Below are positions 43,646 through 51,529 of a stretch of 64,000 nt of DNA, piece by piece (the stretch's first letter is position 1; every line of letters begins with the position of its first letter). The translations under genes and the position numbers were made by a program. The stretch comes from Arthrobacter celericrescens (GTDB lineage: Bacteria; Actinomycetota; Actinomycetes; Actinomycetales; Micrococcaceae). The stretch covers positions 78,623 through 142,622 of the forward strand of contig NZ_QYLP01000033.1 of NCBI RefSeq assembly GCF_003614925.1, read 5' to 3'. The notes beneath the pieces are model-generated. The model saw nothing but the letters and a program-made list of their open reading frames with translations. It made no database searches and was not told the origin of the DNA.

Positions 43646-45085
43646 TTACGACGCCGGCACCTGGGCGGGTGTCGCGTGCTCGCTGGGGTAGATGGTCTCC
43701 AGCGGGGCCCGGTTGGTGGCCTTTGCCCAGGGGTAGTAGACCGCCATGGTCACCGCGATGCCGACGATCCAGGAGATGTCTGCGCCGCCCAGCCAGTGGG
43801 TTACTGGTCCGGTGTAGAGGGCCTGGGCGAGGAACGGGATCTGGACCACGACGCCGATGGCGTAGGACACCAGGGCTGCGGCGTTCCACTTCCCGTAGCG
43901 GCCGTTCGGGTTGTACAGCGCCGGGATGTCCAGCCGGTCGCGGGACACCTTGTAGTAGTCCACGAGGTTGATGACCGACCACGGCGTGAACACCATGAGC
44001 AGCATCAGCACGAAGTTCTTGAACAGGTTCAGGAAGTCCTTGCTGGCGAAGAGGGCGATCAGCACGCTTGCGCCGATGACCACCAGGATGAACGCGACGC
44101 GGGCCGCACGGGACACGGTGTCGCGGCGGTTGACGGCGGTGCCGATCGTCACCGAGCACATGAAGGCGCCGTAGGCGTTCAGGCAGTTCACCGTGAGCTT
44201 GCCGCTGACGATCATCAGGTAGATGAAGACGGCGATCAGTCCGCCGCCGGCGAGGTCGCCCATGTAGCCCACCTGGTTCTTCAGGAAGTCCCCGCCCAGG
44301 TGCGCGGCAGACAGTCCGCCCGCCAGGGCACCGATGGTCATGGCCCACTGGGCGCCGCCCACGGAACCGGCGAAGGTGTACCAGAAGGTCCGGCGCTCGC
44401 TGGTGTTCTGCGGCAGGTACCGGGAGTAGTCCGCAACGTAGGGGCCGAAGGTCAGCTGCCAGCCGGCGCCCAGGGCGATTGCAGTCAGGAAGGTGGGCCA
44501 TTCGAAGCCCTTGAGGAACATGATCTGGCCGATGTCGTACTTGGTCAGCACCGCGAAGGTCAGGTACAGGAAGCCGGCCAGGCCCAGCACGGTGGCGATG
44601 CGGCCCAGGGCGTGGATGTACTTGTAGCCCAGGATGGCCAGCAGGGCGGTGGCGGCGCCGAAGATCAGGATCCCGACGGCGGGAACGTCGACTCCCAGAA
44701 TCAGGTTGATGGCCTGCCCGGAGAGCACGGTGCCGGTGGAGGCGAAGCCCACGTACATCAGGATGACGAGGACCAGCGGGATGACGGCCCCGTAAACGCC
44801 GAACTGGGCTCGGCTGGAAATCATCTGCGGAAGGCCGAGCTTGGGGCCCTGGGCGGAGTGCAGCGCCATGACGATACCGCCAAGCACGTTGCCCACCAGC
44901 AGGCCGATGATGGCCCAGAACGCGTCGGCGCCGAAGACCACAGCCAGGGCGCCGTCCACGATCGCGGTGATCTGGGCGTTGGCGCCGAACCATAGGGTGA
45001 ACTGGGACTTCGGGTGGCCGTGGCGCTCGCCGGGCGGGATCATTTCGATCGACCGGGCCTCGACGGCGCTGCTTGCTGCTGCCAT
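43646..45085 (-). CDS. NCS1-family nucleobase/cation symporter
   Basis: A 479-residue inner-membrane transporter of the purine-cytosine permease (NCS1) family with about 12 membrane segments. Typical blocks are FTLWFGANAQITAIVDGAL near the N terminus, GPKLGLPQMISSRAQFGVYGA and AGWQLTFGPYVADYSRYLP. It should import cytosine, a purine, allantoin or a related compound. The ATG at 45085 is chosen because GGAG lies eight bases before it. It stands next to purA, transcribed divergently, which fits purine-related salvage, but the substrate is not readable from sequence. Confidence 0.88.
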   Translation of the reverse strand: MAAASSAVEARSIEMIPPGERHGHPKSQFTLWFGANAQITAIVDGALAVVFGADAFWAIIGLLVGNVLGGIVMALHSAQGPKLGLPQMISSRAQFGVYGAVIPLVLVILMYVGFASTGTVLSGQAINLILGVDVPAVGILIFGAATALLAILGYKYIHALGRIATVLGLAGFLYLTFAVLTKYDIGQIMFLKGFEWPTFLTAIALGAGWQLTFGPYVADYSRYLPQNTSERRTFWYTFAGSVGGAQWAMTIGALAGGLSAAHLGGDFLKNQVGYMGDLAGGGLIAVFIYLMIVSGKLTVNCLNAYGAFMCSVTIGTAVNRRDTVSRAARVAFILVVIGASVLIALFASKDFLNLFKNFVLMLLMVFTPWSVINLVDYYKVSRDRLDIPALYNPNGRYGKWNAAALVSYAIGVVVQIPFLAQALYTGPVTHWLGGADISWIVGIAVTMAVYYPWAKATNRAPLETIYPSEHATPAQVPAS

Positions 45086-45301
45086 GGTGCTACTCCTCAT
45101 GCTGAACGGGCATGTTCCATGTCACAACAATGCGGTGCGCGGAACAATCGGATCCGGGGCAGCGGTGTCGCGCATCCCAGACACTTTGCGCGTGTCGCTG
45201 GGCGGTTCGCAGGGGCTGCCGTGTCCACTTGCCCGCCGGCCGCTGCCGGCGTCGGCCTACTGTTGCAGGGTCACGACACCGTGTTATGGGGCCGGATCCG
45301 C

Positions 45302-45307
45302 TAAACT
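45302..45307 (+). promoter_or_regulatory. Candidate -10 of purA, in a 371-base gap
   Basis: TAAACT, the same hexamer as before pyrE, would give a leader of about 140 bases. No clear -35. The rest of 45086-45456 shows no gene or riboswitch that I recognise. Confidence 0.3.
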
Positions 45308-45456
45308 TGGCTGGTAAGAGCCCCGGAACTCTTGCCCTTCCTGCCCATGAATCTTTGTTGAAGACCGTGGACAGGGCCTGGCTTCGGGGCGTTCTCATGT
45401 ACGGCGCCAGGCGCGGTGTTCCCGCCGCCTGCCCGAAAAGAATGGGGGAGGATCCC

Positions 45457-46746
45457 ATGCCCGCTATCGTGATCGTCGGAGCCCAGTGGGGCGACGAAGG
45501 CAAAGGCAAAGCGACCGACCTGCTCGGCGGCCGCGTCGACTATGTGGTCAAGCCCAACGGCGGCAACAACGCCGGGCACACCGTCGTCGTCGGCGGCGAG
45601 AAGTACGAGCTCAAGCTCCTTCCCGCAGGCATCCTGAGCCCCAACGCCATCCCGATCATCGGCAACGGCTGCGTGGTGAACCTCGAGGCCCTGTTCCAGG
45701 AAATCGACGGCCTCGAAGCCCGCGGTGCCGACACCTCCCGCCTGCGGGTTTCCGCCAACGCCCACCTCGTGGCCCCGTACCACCAGGTGCTGGACAAGGT
45801 CACCGAGCGCTTCCTCGGCAGCCGCGCCATCGGCACCACCGGCCGCGGAATCGGCCCGGCCTACATGGACAAGGTGGCCCGCCTGGGCATCCGCGTCCAG
45901 GACGTCTTCGACGAGTCGATCCTCCGCCAGAAGGTGGAAGGCTCGCTGCGCCAGAAGAACGAACTCCTGGTCAAGGTCTACAACCGCCGCGACGTCGTGG
46001 TGGACGAGATCGTCGAATACTTCCTCTCTTTCGCCGAGCGCCTGCGCCCGCTGGTCATCGACTCCACCCTGGTCCTGAACAACGCCCTGGACGAGGGCAA
46101 GGTGGTCCTCATGGAGGGCGGCCAGGCCACGTTCCTGGACGTCGACCACGGCACCTACCCGTTCGTGACCTCCTCCAACCCGACCGCCGGCGGCGCCTCC
46201 GTGGGCTCGGGCATCGGTCCCACCCGCATCTCGCGCTCCATCGGCATCATCAAGGCGTACACCACCCGCGTCGGCGCCGGCCCGTTCCCCACCGAACTCT
46301 TCGACGAGATGGGCCTGTACCTGCAGAAGACCGGCGGTGAGTTCGGCGTGAACACCGGCCGCCCGCGCCGCTGCGGCTGGTACGACGCCGTCCTGGCCCG
46401 CCACGCTTCCCGCGTGAACGGCTTCACCGACTACTTCGTCACCAAGCTGGACGTGCTCACCGGCATCGAGCAGATCCCGGTCTGCGTGGCGTACGACGTC
46501 GACGGCGTCCGCCACGACGAAATGCCCATGACCCAGACCGAGTTCCACCACGCCGTGCCGATCTTCGAGTACTTCGACGGCTGGACCGAGGACATCACCG
46601 GCGCCAAGACCCTGGAGGACCTGCCGGAGAACGCCCGCAACTACGTGCTGGCGCTCGAAAAGCTCTCCGGCACCCGCTTCTCCGCGATCGGCGTCGGCCC
46701 GGACCGCGACCAGACGATCGTGCTGCACGACCTGATCGAGGACTAA
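45457..46746 (+). CDS. purA: Adenylosuccinate synthetase
   Basis: A 429-residue cytoplasmic enzyme that uses GTP to join IMP and aspartate, the first step from IMP to AMP. The GTP-binding WGDEGKGK is at residues 11-18, [11 protein letters not shown] supplies IMP contacts, [11 protein letters not shown] follows and the C-terminal TKLDVLTG lies in the guanine-specificity region. Length is standard. GGGGGAGG sits eight bases before the ATG at 45457. A strong T-tailed hairpin follows the stop codon. Confidence 0.97.
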   Translation: MPAIVIVGAQWGDEGKGKATDLLGGRVDYVVKPNGGNNAGHTVVVGGEKYELKLLPAGILSPNAIPIIGNGCVVNLEALFQEIDGLEARGADTSRLRVSANAHLVAPYHQVLDKVTERFLGSRAIGTTGRGIGPAYMDKVARLGIRVQDVFDESILRQKVEGSLRQKNELLVKVYNRRDVVVDEIVEYFLSFAERLRPLVIDSTLVLNNALDEGKVVLMEGGQATFLDVDHGTYPFVTSSNPTAGGASVGSGIGPTRISRSIGIIKAYTTRVGAGPFPTELFDEMGLYLQKTGGEFGVNTGRPRRCGWYDAVLARHASRVNGFTDYFVTKLDVLTGIEQIPVCVAYDVDGVRHDEMPMTQTEFHHAVPIFEYFDGWTEDITGAKTLEDLPENARNYVLALEKLSGTRFSAIGVGPDRDQTIVLHDLIED

Positions 46747-46767
46747 GCCTCCAGAACGTTCGACGAC

Positions 46768-46812
46768 GGCGGGCCGCCCGGGGTTCCAATGGAACCTTCC
46801 GGGCGGCCCGCC
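46768..46812 (+). terminator. Terminator after purA
   Basis: GGCGGGCCGCCCG and CGGGCGGCCCGCC are perfect 13-base arms with an inner GGTTCC/GGAACC pairing, followed by TTTGTTGTT. Confidence 0.9.
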
Positions 46813-46835
46813 TTTGTTGTTGCCGGCTTTCTGCG

Positions 46836-46894
46836 TTCATCCTGCAGGTCAGGCGGGTTGTGCGCCCTCCACCCCGCCGGATCTGCAGGATGAA
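46836..46894. repeat. Palindrome A1, left boundary of module A
   Basis: A 59-base inverted repeat; arms begin TTCATCCTGCAGGTCAGGCGGG and pair with one mismatch and one wobble around TTGTGCGCCCTCCA. It matches the element at 47905-47963 at 55 of 59 positions, in the same orientation. Confidence 0.9.
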
Positions 46895-46915
46895 ATTTAC
46901 GACGGCGGCCGGGCC

Positions 46916-46924
46916 TGTGGATAA
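46916..46924 (-). promoter_or_regulatory. DnaA-box sequence before nuclease-like gene A
   Basis: TGTGGATAA, the complement of the DnaA box TTATCCACA, lies 46 bases before the start codon. The same nonamer sits 48 bases before the paralogous gene at 55349. Confidence 0.6.
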
Positions 46925-46961
46925 CGCAAGTACCCACGCCCGCATCCGCAACACTTGTACT

Positions 46962-47903
46962 GTGAGCAAAGCCGGGCCCCTTCCCGAAACATTGGCGTTG
47001 CGTTCCTTCACCTTGAGGGAGGGGCTGGCCGCGGGACAAACCCTGAGCCGCCTGAGGGCCAAGGATCTCAGGACGCCCAGCCGGGGAATCAGGGTCCCAG
47101 TCGGGGCGGCACAGCGACTCGCAGAACGGGTCAGACCGTACGTCCTGCTTTCCGGCGGTGCCGTCGCCAGCGACAGCACCGCCGCTAGGTTGCTTGGGGT
47201 GCCGTTGCCGAAGGACCTGGAGGAAGAAACCAGGCTGCACTTCAGCTCATCCTCGAAGACAGGACCGCGGCGCAAACATGTGGTGGGGCATAGCAGGTGT
47301 TTCGACCCGGACGAGGTGACGCTGCTGGACGGCATTCCCGTGACGTCACCAGCGAGGACCTGGCTCGACCTCGCACCGGTGCTCAGCCTGGATGACCTCA
47401 TAGTCGCCGGAGATTTCCTGGTGTGCACTCGCGAGGACCGCGGCTTCGGCAGGCCCCGCCCCCCTCTGGTCTCGCTGGCAGACCTGAACCTCTACATTTC
47501 CAGGAAGCACCGGATCCCGGGCCTTGCCAAAGCAAGGAGCGCGCTTCCGCAGTTGCGAGTCGGCGTGGACTCGCCACAAGAGACCCGGCTGCGCTTGATG
47601 CTGCAGGCTGCGCACCACCTGCCGCCGTTCCGGGTGGACTATCCCGTGTCTTCGGACGACTACGAGTTCCCGAGATGGGTGGATCTGGCCTGTCCCGAAT
47701 TCCGGACATGCGTCGAATACGACGGCGCCCATCACCTCACTCCCTTGCGGCAGGTGGCCGACAAGGGAAGGGACAGCTTCATGATCGATTGCGGTTGGAA
47801 CCAGGTGAAGATCTATGCCAGGGACCTGGACCTGGGTGCCGAATGGGTAGTTCCCCAGGTGGAAGCCGCGCTCCGTCGGGGAGGATGGCAGCCGCCCCCA
47901 TGA
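46962..47903 (+). CDS. DUF559-type nuclease-like protein with AbiEi-like N terminus, paralogue A
   Basis: A 313-residue protein. The N-terminal part resembles the helix-turn-helix antitoxin domain of AbiEi (SFTLREGLAAGQTLSRLRAKDLRTPSRGIR), the middle has VTSPARTWLDLAPVLSLDDLIVAGD, and the C-terminal domain fits the PD-(D/E)XK/Vsr-like DUF559 fold: Glu in DSPQETRLRLML, Asp in WVDLACPEF, then CVEYDGAHH. It is a clear paralogue of the protein at 55349-56296. The GTG at 46962 has no ribosome binding site. No toxin gene lies beside it. It is bounded by the two 59-base palindromes, the right one beginning two bases after its stop codon. A role in DNA nicking at palindromes is only a hypothesis. Confidence 0.75.
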   Translation: MSKAGPLPETLALRSFTLREGLAAGQTLSRLRAKDLRTPSRGIRVPVGAAQRLAERVRPYVLLSGGAVASDSTAARLLGVPLPKDLEEETRLHFSSSSKTGPRRKHVVGHSRCFDPDEVTLLDGIPVTSPARTWLDLAPVLSLDDLIVAGDFLVCTREDRGFGRPRPPLVSLADLNLYISRKHRIPGLAKARSALPQLRVGVDSPQETRLRLMLQAAHHLPPFRVDYPVSSDDYEFPRWVDLACPEFRTCVEYDGAHHLTPLRQVADKGRDSFMIDCGWNQVKIYARDLDLGAEWVVPQVEAALRRGGWQPPP

Positions 47904-47904
47904 T

Positions 47905-47963
47905 TTCATCCTGCAGATCAGGCGGCTTGTGCGCCCTCGACCCCGCCTGATCTGCAGGATGAA
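47905..47963. repeat. Palindrome A2, right boundary of module A
   Basis: A 59-base inverted repeat with perfect 21-base arms (first begins TTCATCCTGCAGATCAGG) and a 17-base loop, starting two bases after the stop of gene A. Confidence 0.92.
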
Positions 47964-48108
47964 CCGCTCCGCCGGGACGGACAAGCTCCAGGCGAGCCCA
48001 CCTCACGTACCCAAGAAACCGCCCCTGAGCTGTGAAAACACTTCCCGCGAAAAAAACTTTGGAATCCGCGTAACCCTTCCCGGGGTCCGGACGATTACTT
48101 CAGTGAAC

Positions 48109-48152
48109 GGGCCGAGCTGGAATCTGTCCCCCATCATGTTCCAGCTCGGCCC
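48109..48152 (+). terminator. T-tailed hairpin with no gene directly upstream
   Basis: GGGCCGAGCTGGAA and TTCCAGCTCGGCCC are perfect 14-base arms, followed by TTCGTTTT. The nearest upstream stop is 205 bases away, so it may end a short non-coding transcript or attenuate the sigma factor gene. The rest of 47964-48318 has no gene. Confidence 0.75.
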
Positions 48153-48206
48153 TTCGTTTTGCCCGCAAGGATGCGAAAAGGATGCGGGGGCGGGCCGGGG
48201 TGTGTC

Positions 48207-48236
48207 TTGGGCTGCGCAGGCGGTGGCGGTTAGGCT
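48207..48236 (+). promoter_or_regulatory. Candidate promoter of the sigma factor gene
   Basis: TTGGGC at 48207-48212 and TAGGCT at 48231-48236, 18 bases apart, 82 bases before the GTG. An ECF-like pair (TAACCC at 48071, CGATTA at 48092) lies further up, before the hairpin. Confidence 0.35.
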
Positions 48237-48318
48237 GGGGGAGTGCCCGCAGCGAGTCCACCGGGACAACCGCGCGCAACGGCAGCAGACCCCAGCATCC
48301 ACCGAAAGCACCTGAACC

Positions 48319-48873
48319 GTGACTGACGCCCTGACCGACGAAGCGTTGCAGGCCCTTCAGGGCAACGACGCAGAGCTGTTCAGTGCTGTATATCAGGCCT
48401 TCGCTGGCCAGGTGTTCGGCTACCTCAGCGCCAAGGGAGTGCAGGACCCGGAGGCCCTCACCCAGGATGTCTTCCTTGCGGTGCTGCCACGGATCGACGC
48501 CATCTCCGGCGGCGTCAAAGGCCTGCGGACATTCGTCTTCTCCGTTGCCCACGCCCGGATGGTGGATGACCACCGCAGGCAGGTCCGCTCGCCGGAGCAC
48601 CAGGAATTCGAAGCCGAGCGGGACACCAGGGAGGTTCTCTCTGCCGAAGCCGAAGCGATGGACCGGGTGGCCCCGGGAGAGGTGCTGGCATTGCTCGGGT
48701 TCCTGCCCGAGGAGCAGCGGGAGGTCCTGTCGTTACGCATCATTGCGGGCCTGACCGTGGAACAAGTTGCCGAAATCATGGGGAAGAGCCAAGGTGCAGT
48801 GAAGCAGTTGCAGCGGAGGGCGTTGAACACCCTCCGTGAACACTCGGCAGTAAAGGAATATGTGGCGCCATGA
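48319..48873 (+). CDS. ECF-type RNA polymerase sigma factor
   Basis: A 184-residue sigma-70-family protein. Region 2 spans about residues 20-85 (VFGYLSAKGVQDPEALTQDVFLAVLPRI; LRTFVFSVAHARMVDDHRR), and region 4 is near residues 125-180 (LGFLPEEQREVLSLRIIAGLTVEQVAEIMGKSQGAVKQLQRRALNTLRE), with no region 3, as in ECF factors. It would direct polymerase to a stress- or envelope-related set of promoters. The stop overlaps the next gene as ATGA, and that gene encodes a single-pass membrane protein, so the pair looks like a sigma factor with its anti-sigma partner. The GTG start has only a weak ribosome binding site. Confidence 0.88.
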   Translation: MTDALTDEALQALQGNDAELFSAVYQAFAGQVFGYLSAKGVQDPEALTQDVFLAVLPRIDAISGGVKGLRTFVFSVAHARMVDDHRRQVRSPEHQEFEAERDTREVLSAEAEAMDRVAPGEVLALLGFLPEEQREVLSLRIIAGLTVEQVAEIMGKSQGAVKQLQRRALNTLREHSAVKEYVAP

Positions 48874-49649
48874 CGCGTTCCGATGCGGATCGTGACAACC
48901 TCGTCTCCGAGCTCATGCTCGACGCCGGCGTGCCGGGTGATGCGCTGCTCAAGGCTGCGCTCGAGTCCATCGCGGGCCTTTCGGCGCTACCCGCCCCGGC
49001 GCCCCGTGGCGACCTTGCCGCCCTGCTCGGCGTCCCGTCAGCGGATCCCGACGGCGGCACTGACCCCGGCGCCGACGAGCTCGCCAAGCGACGCCGCAGG
49101 AAGCACCGCCCGGTCGTCATCGCCGGTGCCGTCCTCACGGCCATGGGCCTGGGCATCGGCGGCGTTGCCGCCTCCGGCGGCCTGCAGCAGGACTCCCCGG
49201 ACTTCTTCAACAAGCTGATTGCAGGATGGGCGCCGCATACGAACCTTGCCCCGCAGTCCCTCCTGCCGGCCGGGCCCGCCCCGGACGCCCCGAAGGTCAC
49301 CGCCGTCCCGGCGCCGTCCAGCCCGCCCGTGTCCGAGGCGGCGGCAGGAGCCCAGGGCGCGGCGTCGCCATCCGCGGTTCCGAACCACCCGCCGGCTTCG
49401 GCTTTCAAGGGAAAGCCGCTGGCTGCCGCAAAGAAGGCGGCAAAGGCGAGGCCGAAGAAGGCTGCAAACACCCTGAAGGGAACCCCGCCGTCCGGGAGCA
49501 CAGGTTCCGCGTCCGGCGTCCCCGCCGGACCTTCCGGCGTGAACTTCAAGGACTCCTTCGAAGGCGTGCTGGACGAGCGCGGCCTCGTTGGCGGACGCAC
49601 CGTGGAGGACGTCCTCGATCAGATTGTGCGTCTCGGCGTCCGCCTCTGA
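48870..49649 (+). CDS. Single-pass membrane protein, putative anti-sigma factor
   Basis: A 259-residue protein that I do not recognise as a defined family. The N-terminal 70 residues are cytoplasmic and acidic, then RRRRKHR and one membrane segment (residues 81-101). A long low-complexity Ala/Pro/Ser/Lys-rich external region follows, ending in a short conserved-looking tail (VNFKDSFEGVLDERG...VEDVLDQIVRLGVRL). Overlap with the sigma factor stop codon and the single membrane pass suggest sequestration of the sigma factor at the membrane. No zinc-binding HxxxCxxC motif is visible, which makes it atypical. Confidence 0.6.
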   Translation: MTRSDADRDNLVSELMLDAGVPGDALLKAALESIAGLSALPAPAPRGDLAALLGVPSADPDGGTDPGADELAKRRRRKHRPVVIAGAVLTAMGLGIGGVAASGGLQQDSPDFFNKLIAGWAPHTNLAPQSLLPAGPAPDAPKVTAVPAPSSPPVSEAAAGAQGAASPSAVPNHPPASAFKGKPLAAAKKAAKARPKKAANTLKGTPPSGSTGSASGVPAGPSGVNFKDSFEGVLDERGLVGGRTVEDVLDQIVRLGVRL

Positions 49650-49713
49650 GCCGGCGGGACGCAAGCCCGGCCCGCCGCAGGGCGTCCGGCGCAGGCCCCG
49701 ACGGCCGCGGGCG

Positions 49714-49719
49714 TAGGCT
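49714..49719 (+). promoter_or_regulatory. -10 box for a leaderless transcript
   Basis: TAGGCT ends eight bases before the ATG at 49727. Confidence 0.45.
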
Positions 49720-49726
49720 TGGGGGC

Positions 49727-50152
49727 ATGACCCATGTGAACGATCCGGCCGTCGTTGAACGACTCATGAGGACCAAGGGCCGCTGGGCCATCGTCGGCCT
49801 GACGAACAACGAGTGGCGCTCCGCGTACGACGTGGCGCTCTACGTCCGCGACCGCATGGGCATGGAGATCATCCCGGTGAACCTGCGCGGCGAAGACGTC
49901 CACGGCGAAACCGCTTACAAGACGGTCGGCGACATTCCCGCCGAAAAGCAACCGGTCGACGTCGTGGACTGCTTCGTGAACTCCAGCCACGTGGGCGCGG
50001 TGATCGACCAGGCGATCGCGGCCGGCGCGAAAGCGGTGTGGCTGCAGCTCGGGGTCAACGACGAGGCCGCCGTCGAACGCGCGAAGGCCGCCGGCCTGGA
50101 TGTCGTGGTCAACACGTGCCCGGCCCGCGAAGGCTGGCATTACGGTCTGTAG
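49727..50152 (+). CDS. CoA-binding domain protein
   Basis: A 141-residue protein made of a single Rossmann-like CoA-binding domain (YccU type). Features: RWAIVGLTNNEWRSAYDVALYVRDRMGMEIIPVN at the N terminus, the DVVDCFVNSSHVG block and AVWLQLGVNDEAAVERAKAAGLDVVVNTCPARE at the C terminus. Such proteins bind CoA or another nucleotide, and their role is not established. There is no ribosome binding site; TAGGCT eight bases before the ATG suggests leaderless translation. The next gene begins 20 bases after its stop with its own -10 box. Confidence 0.85.
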   Translation: MTHVNDPAVVERLMRTKGRWAIVGLTNNEWRSAYDVALYVRDRMGMEIIPVNLRGEDVHGETAYKTVGDIPAEKQPVDVVDCFVNSSHVGAVIDQAIAAGAKAVWLQLGVNDEAAVERAKAAGLDVVVNTCPAREGWHYGL

Positions 50153-50159
50153 CCTGCAC

Positions 50160-50165
50160 TAGGCT
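50160..50165 (+). promoter_or_regulatory. -10 box for a leaderless transcript
   Basis: TAGGCT ends seven bases before the ATG at 50172, the same hexamer as the preceding gene. Confidence 0.45.
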
Positions 50166-50171
50166 CGGACC

Positions 50172-50573
50172 ATGGATGCTGCAACCCTCCGCCGGATCTG
50201 CCTGGACTTTCCGGGAGCCTTCGAGGACTTCCCCTTCGGCCCGGAAACCTCGGTGTTCAAGGTCCGTTCCGCGGTGTCCGGTGGCGCAGCCCAGGAGGCG
50301 AAGCTGTTCGCGCTCTCCGCGCTGGACGCCGAGCCGCTCACGGTGAACCTGAAATGTGAGCCCGGACTGGCCGTCCAGTTGCGTGCGGCGCACCCCGAAA
50401 TCACCGGTGCCTGGCACATGAACAAGACCCATTGGAACGGCGTCCGGCTGGACGGCAGCCTTCCCGACGCCATGGTCCGGGACATGGTGGAGGACTCCTA
50501 CGACCTCGTGGTGGCGGGCCTGAGCAAGAAGCAGCAGGAGCAACTCGGATGGGCGCGCCTCGCCGGTAAATGA
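50172..50573 (+). CDS. MmcQ/YjbR family protein
   Basis: A 133-residue protein of the MmcQ/YjbR family, small CyaY-like folded proteins often labelled DNA-binding, though without firm function. Family blocks: FPGAFEDFPFGPETSVFKV near the start, LTVNLKCEPGLAVQLRAAHPEITGAWHMNKTHWNGVRLDG in the middle and MVEDSYDLVVAGLSKKQQ at the end. The ATG lacks a ribosome binding site and is preceded by TAGGCT at leaderless spacing. It follows the CoA-binding gene by 20 bases but may have its own promoter. Confidence 0.85.
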   Translation: MDAATLRRICLDFPGAFEDFPFGPETSVFKVRSAVSGGAAQEAKLFALSALDAEPLTVNLKCEPGLAVQLRAAHPEITGAWHMNKTHWNGVRLDGSLPDAMVRDMVEDSYDLVVAGLSKKQQEQLGWARLAGK

Positions 50574-50668
50574 GCCGGCAAGTGAGCTGCCGTAGCATGG
50601 GCCCGGTCGGATAGATTGAGAGTTGCGCAACACCATTCGATGCCTTTGACGCAATCGGGAGCGGCCAG

Positions 50669-51298
50669 ATGCTGGAGCAAAGAACACTCGACGAGTTGTG
50701 GACCTTCGAAGACCCGGCCCTGTCCGAAGCGCGCTTCCGCGAAGCCATGCAGGATCCCCGCTTCGACGATTTCGAACGCCTGGAGCTGGCCACCCAGCTT
50801 GGCCGCGCCATCGGGCTGCAGGGCCGCTACGAAGAAGCCGATGCCCTGCTGGACTCGATCGACACCGAAGAGGAACCCACGCTCGCGGTCCGGGTCCTGC
50901 TGGAGCGCGGGCGGCTGCTGAATTCCTCCGGTCACCCGGCCATGGCCGTGCCGCTGCTCGAACAAGCCGCGGAGCTCGGTGACCACCTCGGCGAGGAATT
51001 CCTCACGGTGGATGCGCTGCACATGCTCGCGATCGCGGACTCCGGCCACCAGGAATCCTGGACGCGCAGCGCGCTCGAGTACGCGTCCGCCGTCGACGAT
51101 CCGCGCACCAAGCGCTGGATGGTTTCGCTGCATAACAACCTCGGCTGGGCGCTGCACGACGACGGCCGCCGCACCGAAGCGCTCGTGGAGTTCCAGCTTG
51201 CCGAGCAATGGGCGGAACGTGTCGGCACTCCGCAGCAACAGCGCTGGGCCCGTGAAGCCATCGACGAGTGCGAAAGGTCGCTTAGCGGACGCTCCTGA
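50669..51298 (+). CDS. Tetratricopeptide-repeat protein
   Basis: A 209-residue all-helical protein with TPR-like pairs of helices: LATQLGRAIGLQGRYEEADALLDSI, LLERGRLLNSSGHPAMAVPLLEQAAELG, and LHNNLGWALHDDGRRTEALVEFQLAEQWAERVG. TPR proteins act as binding platforms; no enzyme domain is present and the partner is unknown. It stands alone between the MmcQ/YjbR gene and the amino-sugar transporter operon. The ATG has only a weak upstream site; alternative starts cannot be excluded. Confidence 0.75.
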   Translation: MLEQRTLDELWTFEDPALSEARFREAMQDPRFDDFERLELATQLGRAIGLQGRYEEADALLDSIDTEEEPTLAVRVLLERGRLLNSSGHPAMAVPLLEQAAELGDHLGEEFLTVDALHMLAIADSGHQESWTRSALEYASAVDDPRTKRWMVSLHNNLGWALHDDGRRTEALVEFQLAEQWAERVGTPQQQRWAREAIDECERSLSGRS

Positions 51299-51349
51299 CC
51301 TGCGGTTTCTTCCTTTTTGAAGCCTCTCCGGGGGTCCCGGGGGCGCTTC

Positions 51350-51393
51350 CTGGCTAGATCACGTTTTGACAAAAGTTGATTGAAACTAGCCAG
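51350..51393. promoter_or_regulatory. Control region of the amino-sugar transporter operon
   Basis: CTGGCTAG (51350-51357) and CTAGCCAG (51386-51393) are perfect inverted arms enclosing TTGACA (51366-51371) and TTGATTGAAA. It is a likely operator-promoter region, 137 bases before the binding-protein start; regulator unknown. Confidence 0.45.
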
Positions 51394-51529
51394 AAATATT
51401 GATTTCCGATCACTTGTGGTGAATTATGTCACACGAGGGTGGCGCTGCTTCGGGCGCCTTCCAGCCGATCCAAAATCAAGGCACGGGCGCCGTCCGGATC
51501 GGCACTACGAGTCCCTGGAGGGTTTTAGG

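Noticed and set aside
45086..45456. A riboswitch in the purA leader
   Set aside because: I could not find conserved purine, PRPP or ppGpp riboswitch cores; only a -10-like hexamer and unremarkable sequence are visible.
46962..47903. AbiE-type toxin-antitoxin system at the DUF559-type gene
   Set aside because: The N-terminal domain is AbiEi-like, but no AbiEii nucleotidyltransferase gene lies on either side at this locus or at 55349-56296.
46836..47963. The repeated 59-base elements read as a CRISPR array or as insertion-sequence ends
   Set aside because: Only two copies about 1 kb apart with a gene between, so not an array. The elements are direct repeats that are each internally palindromic, not terminal inverted repeats, and no transposase or flanking target duplication is evident.
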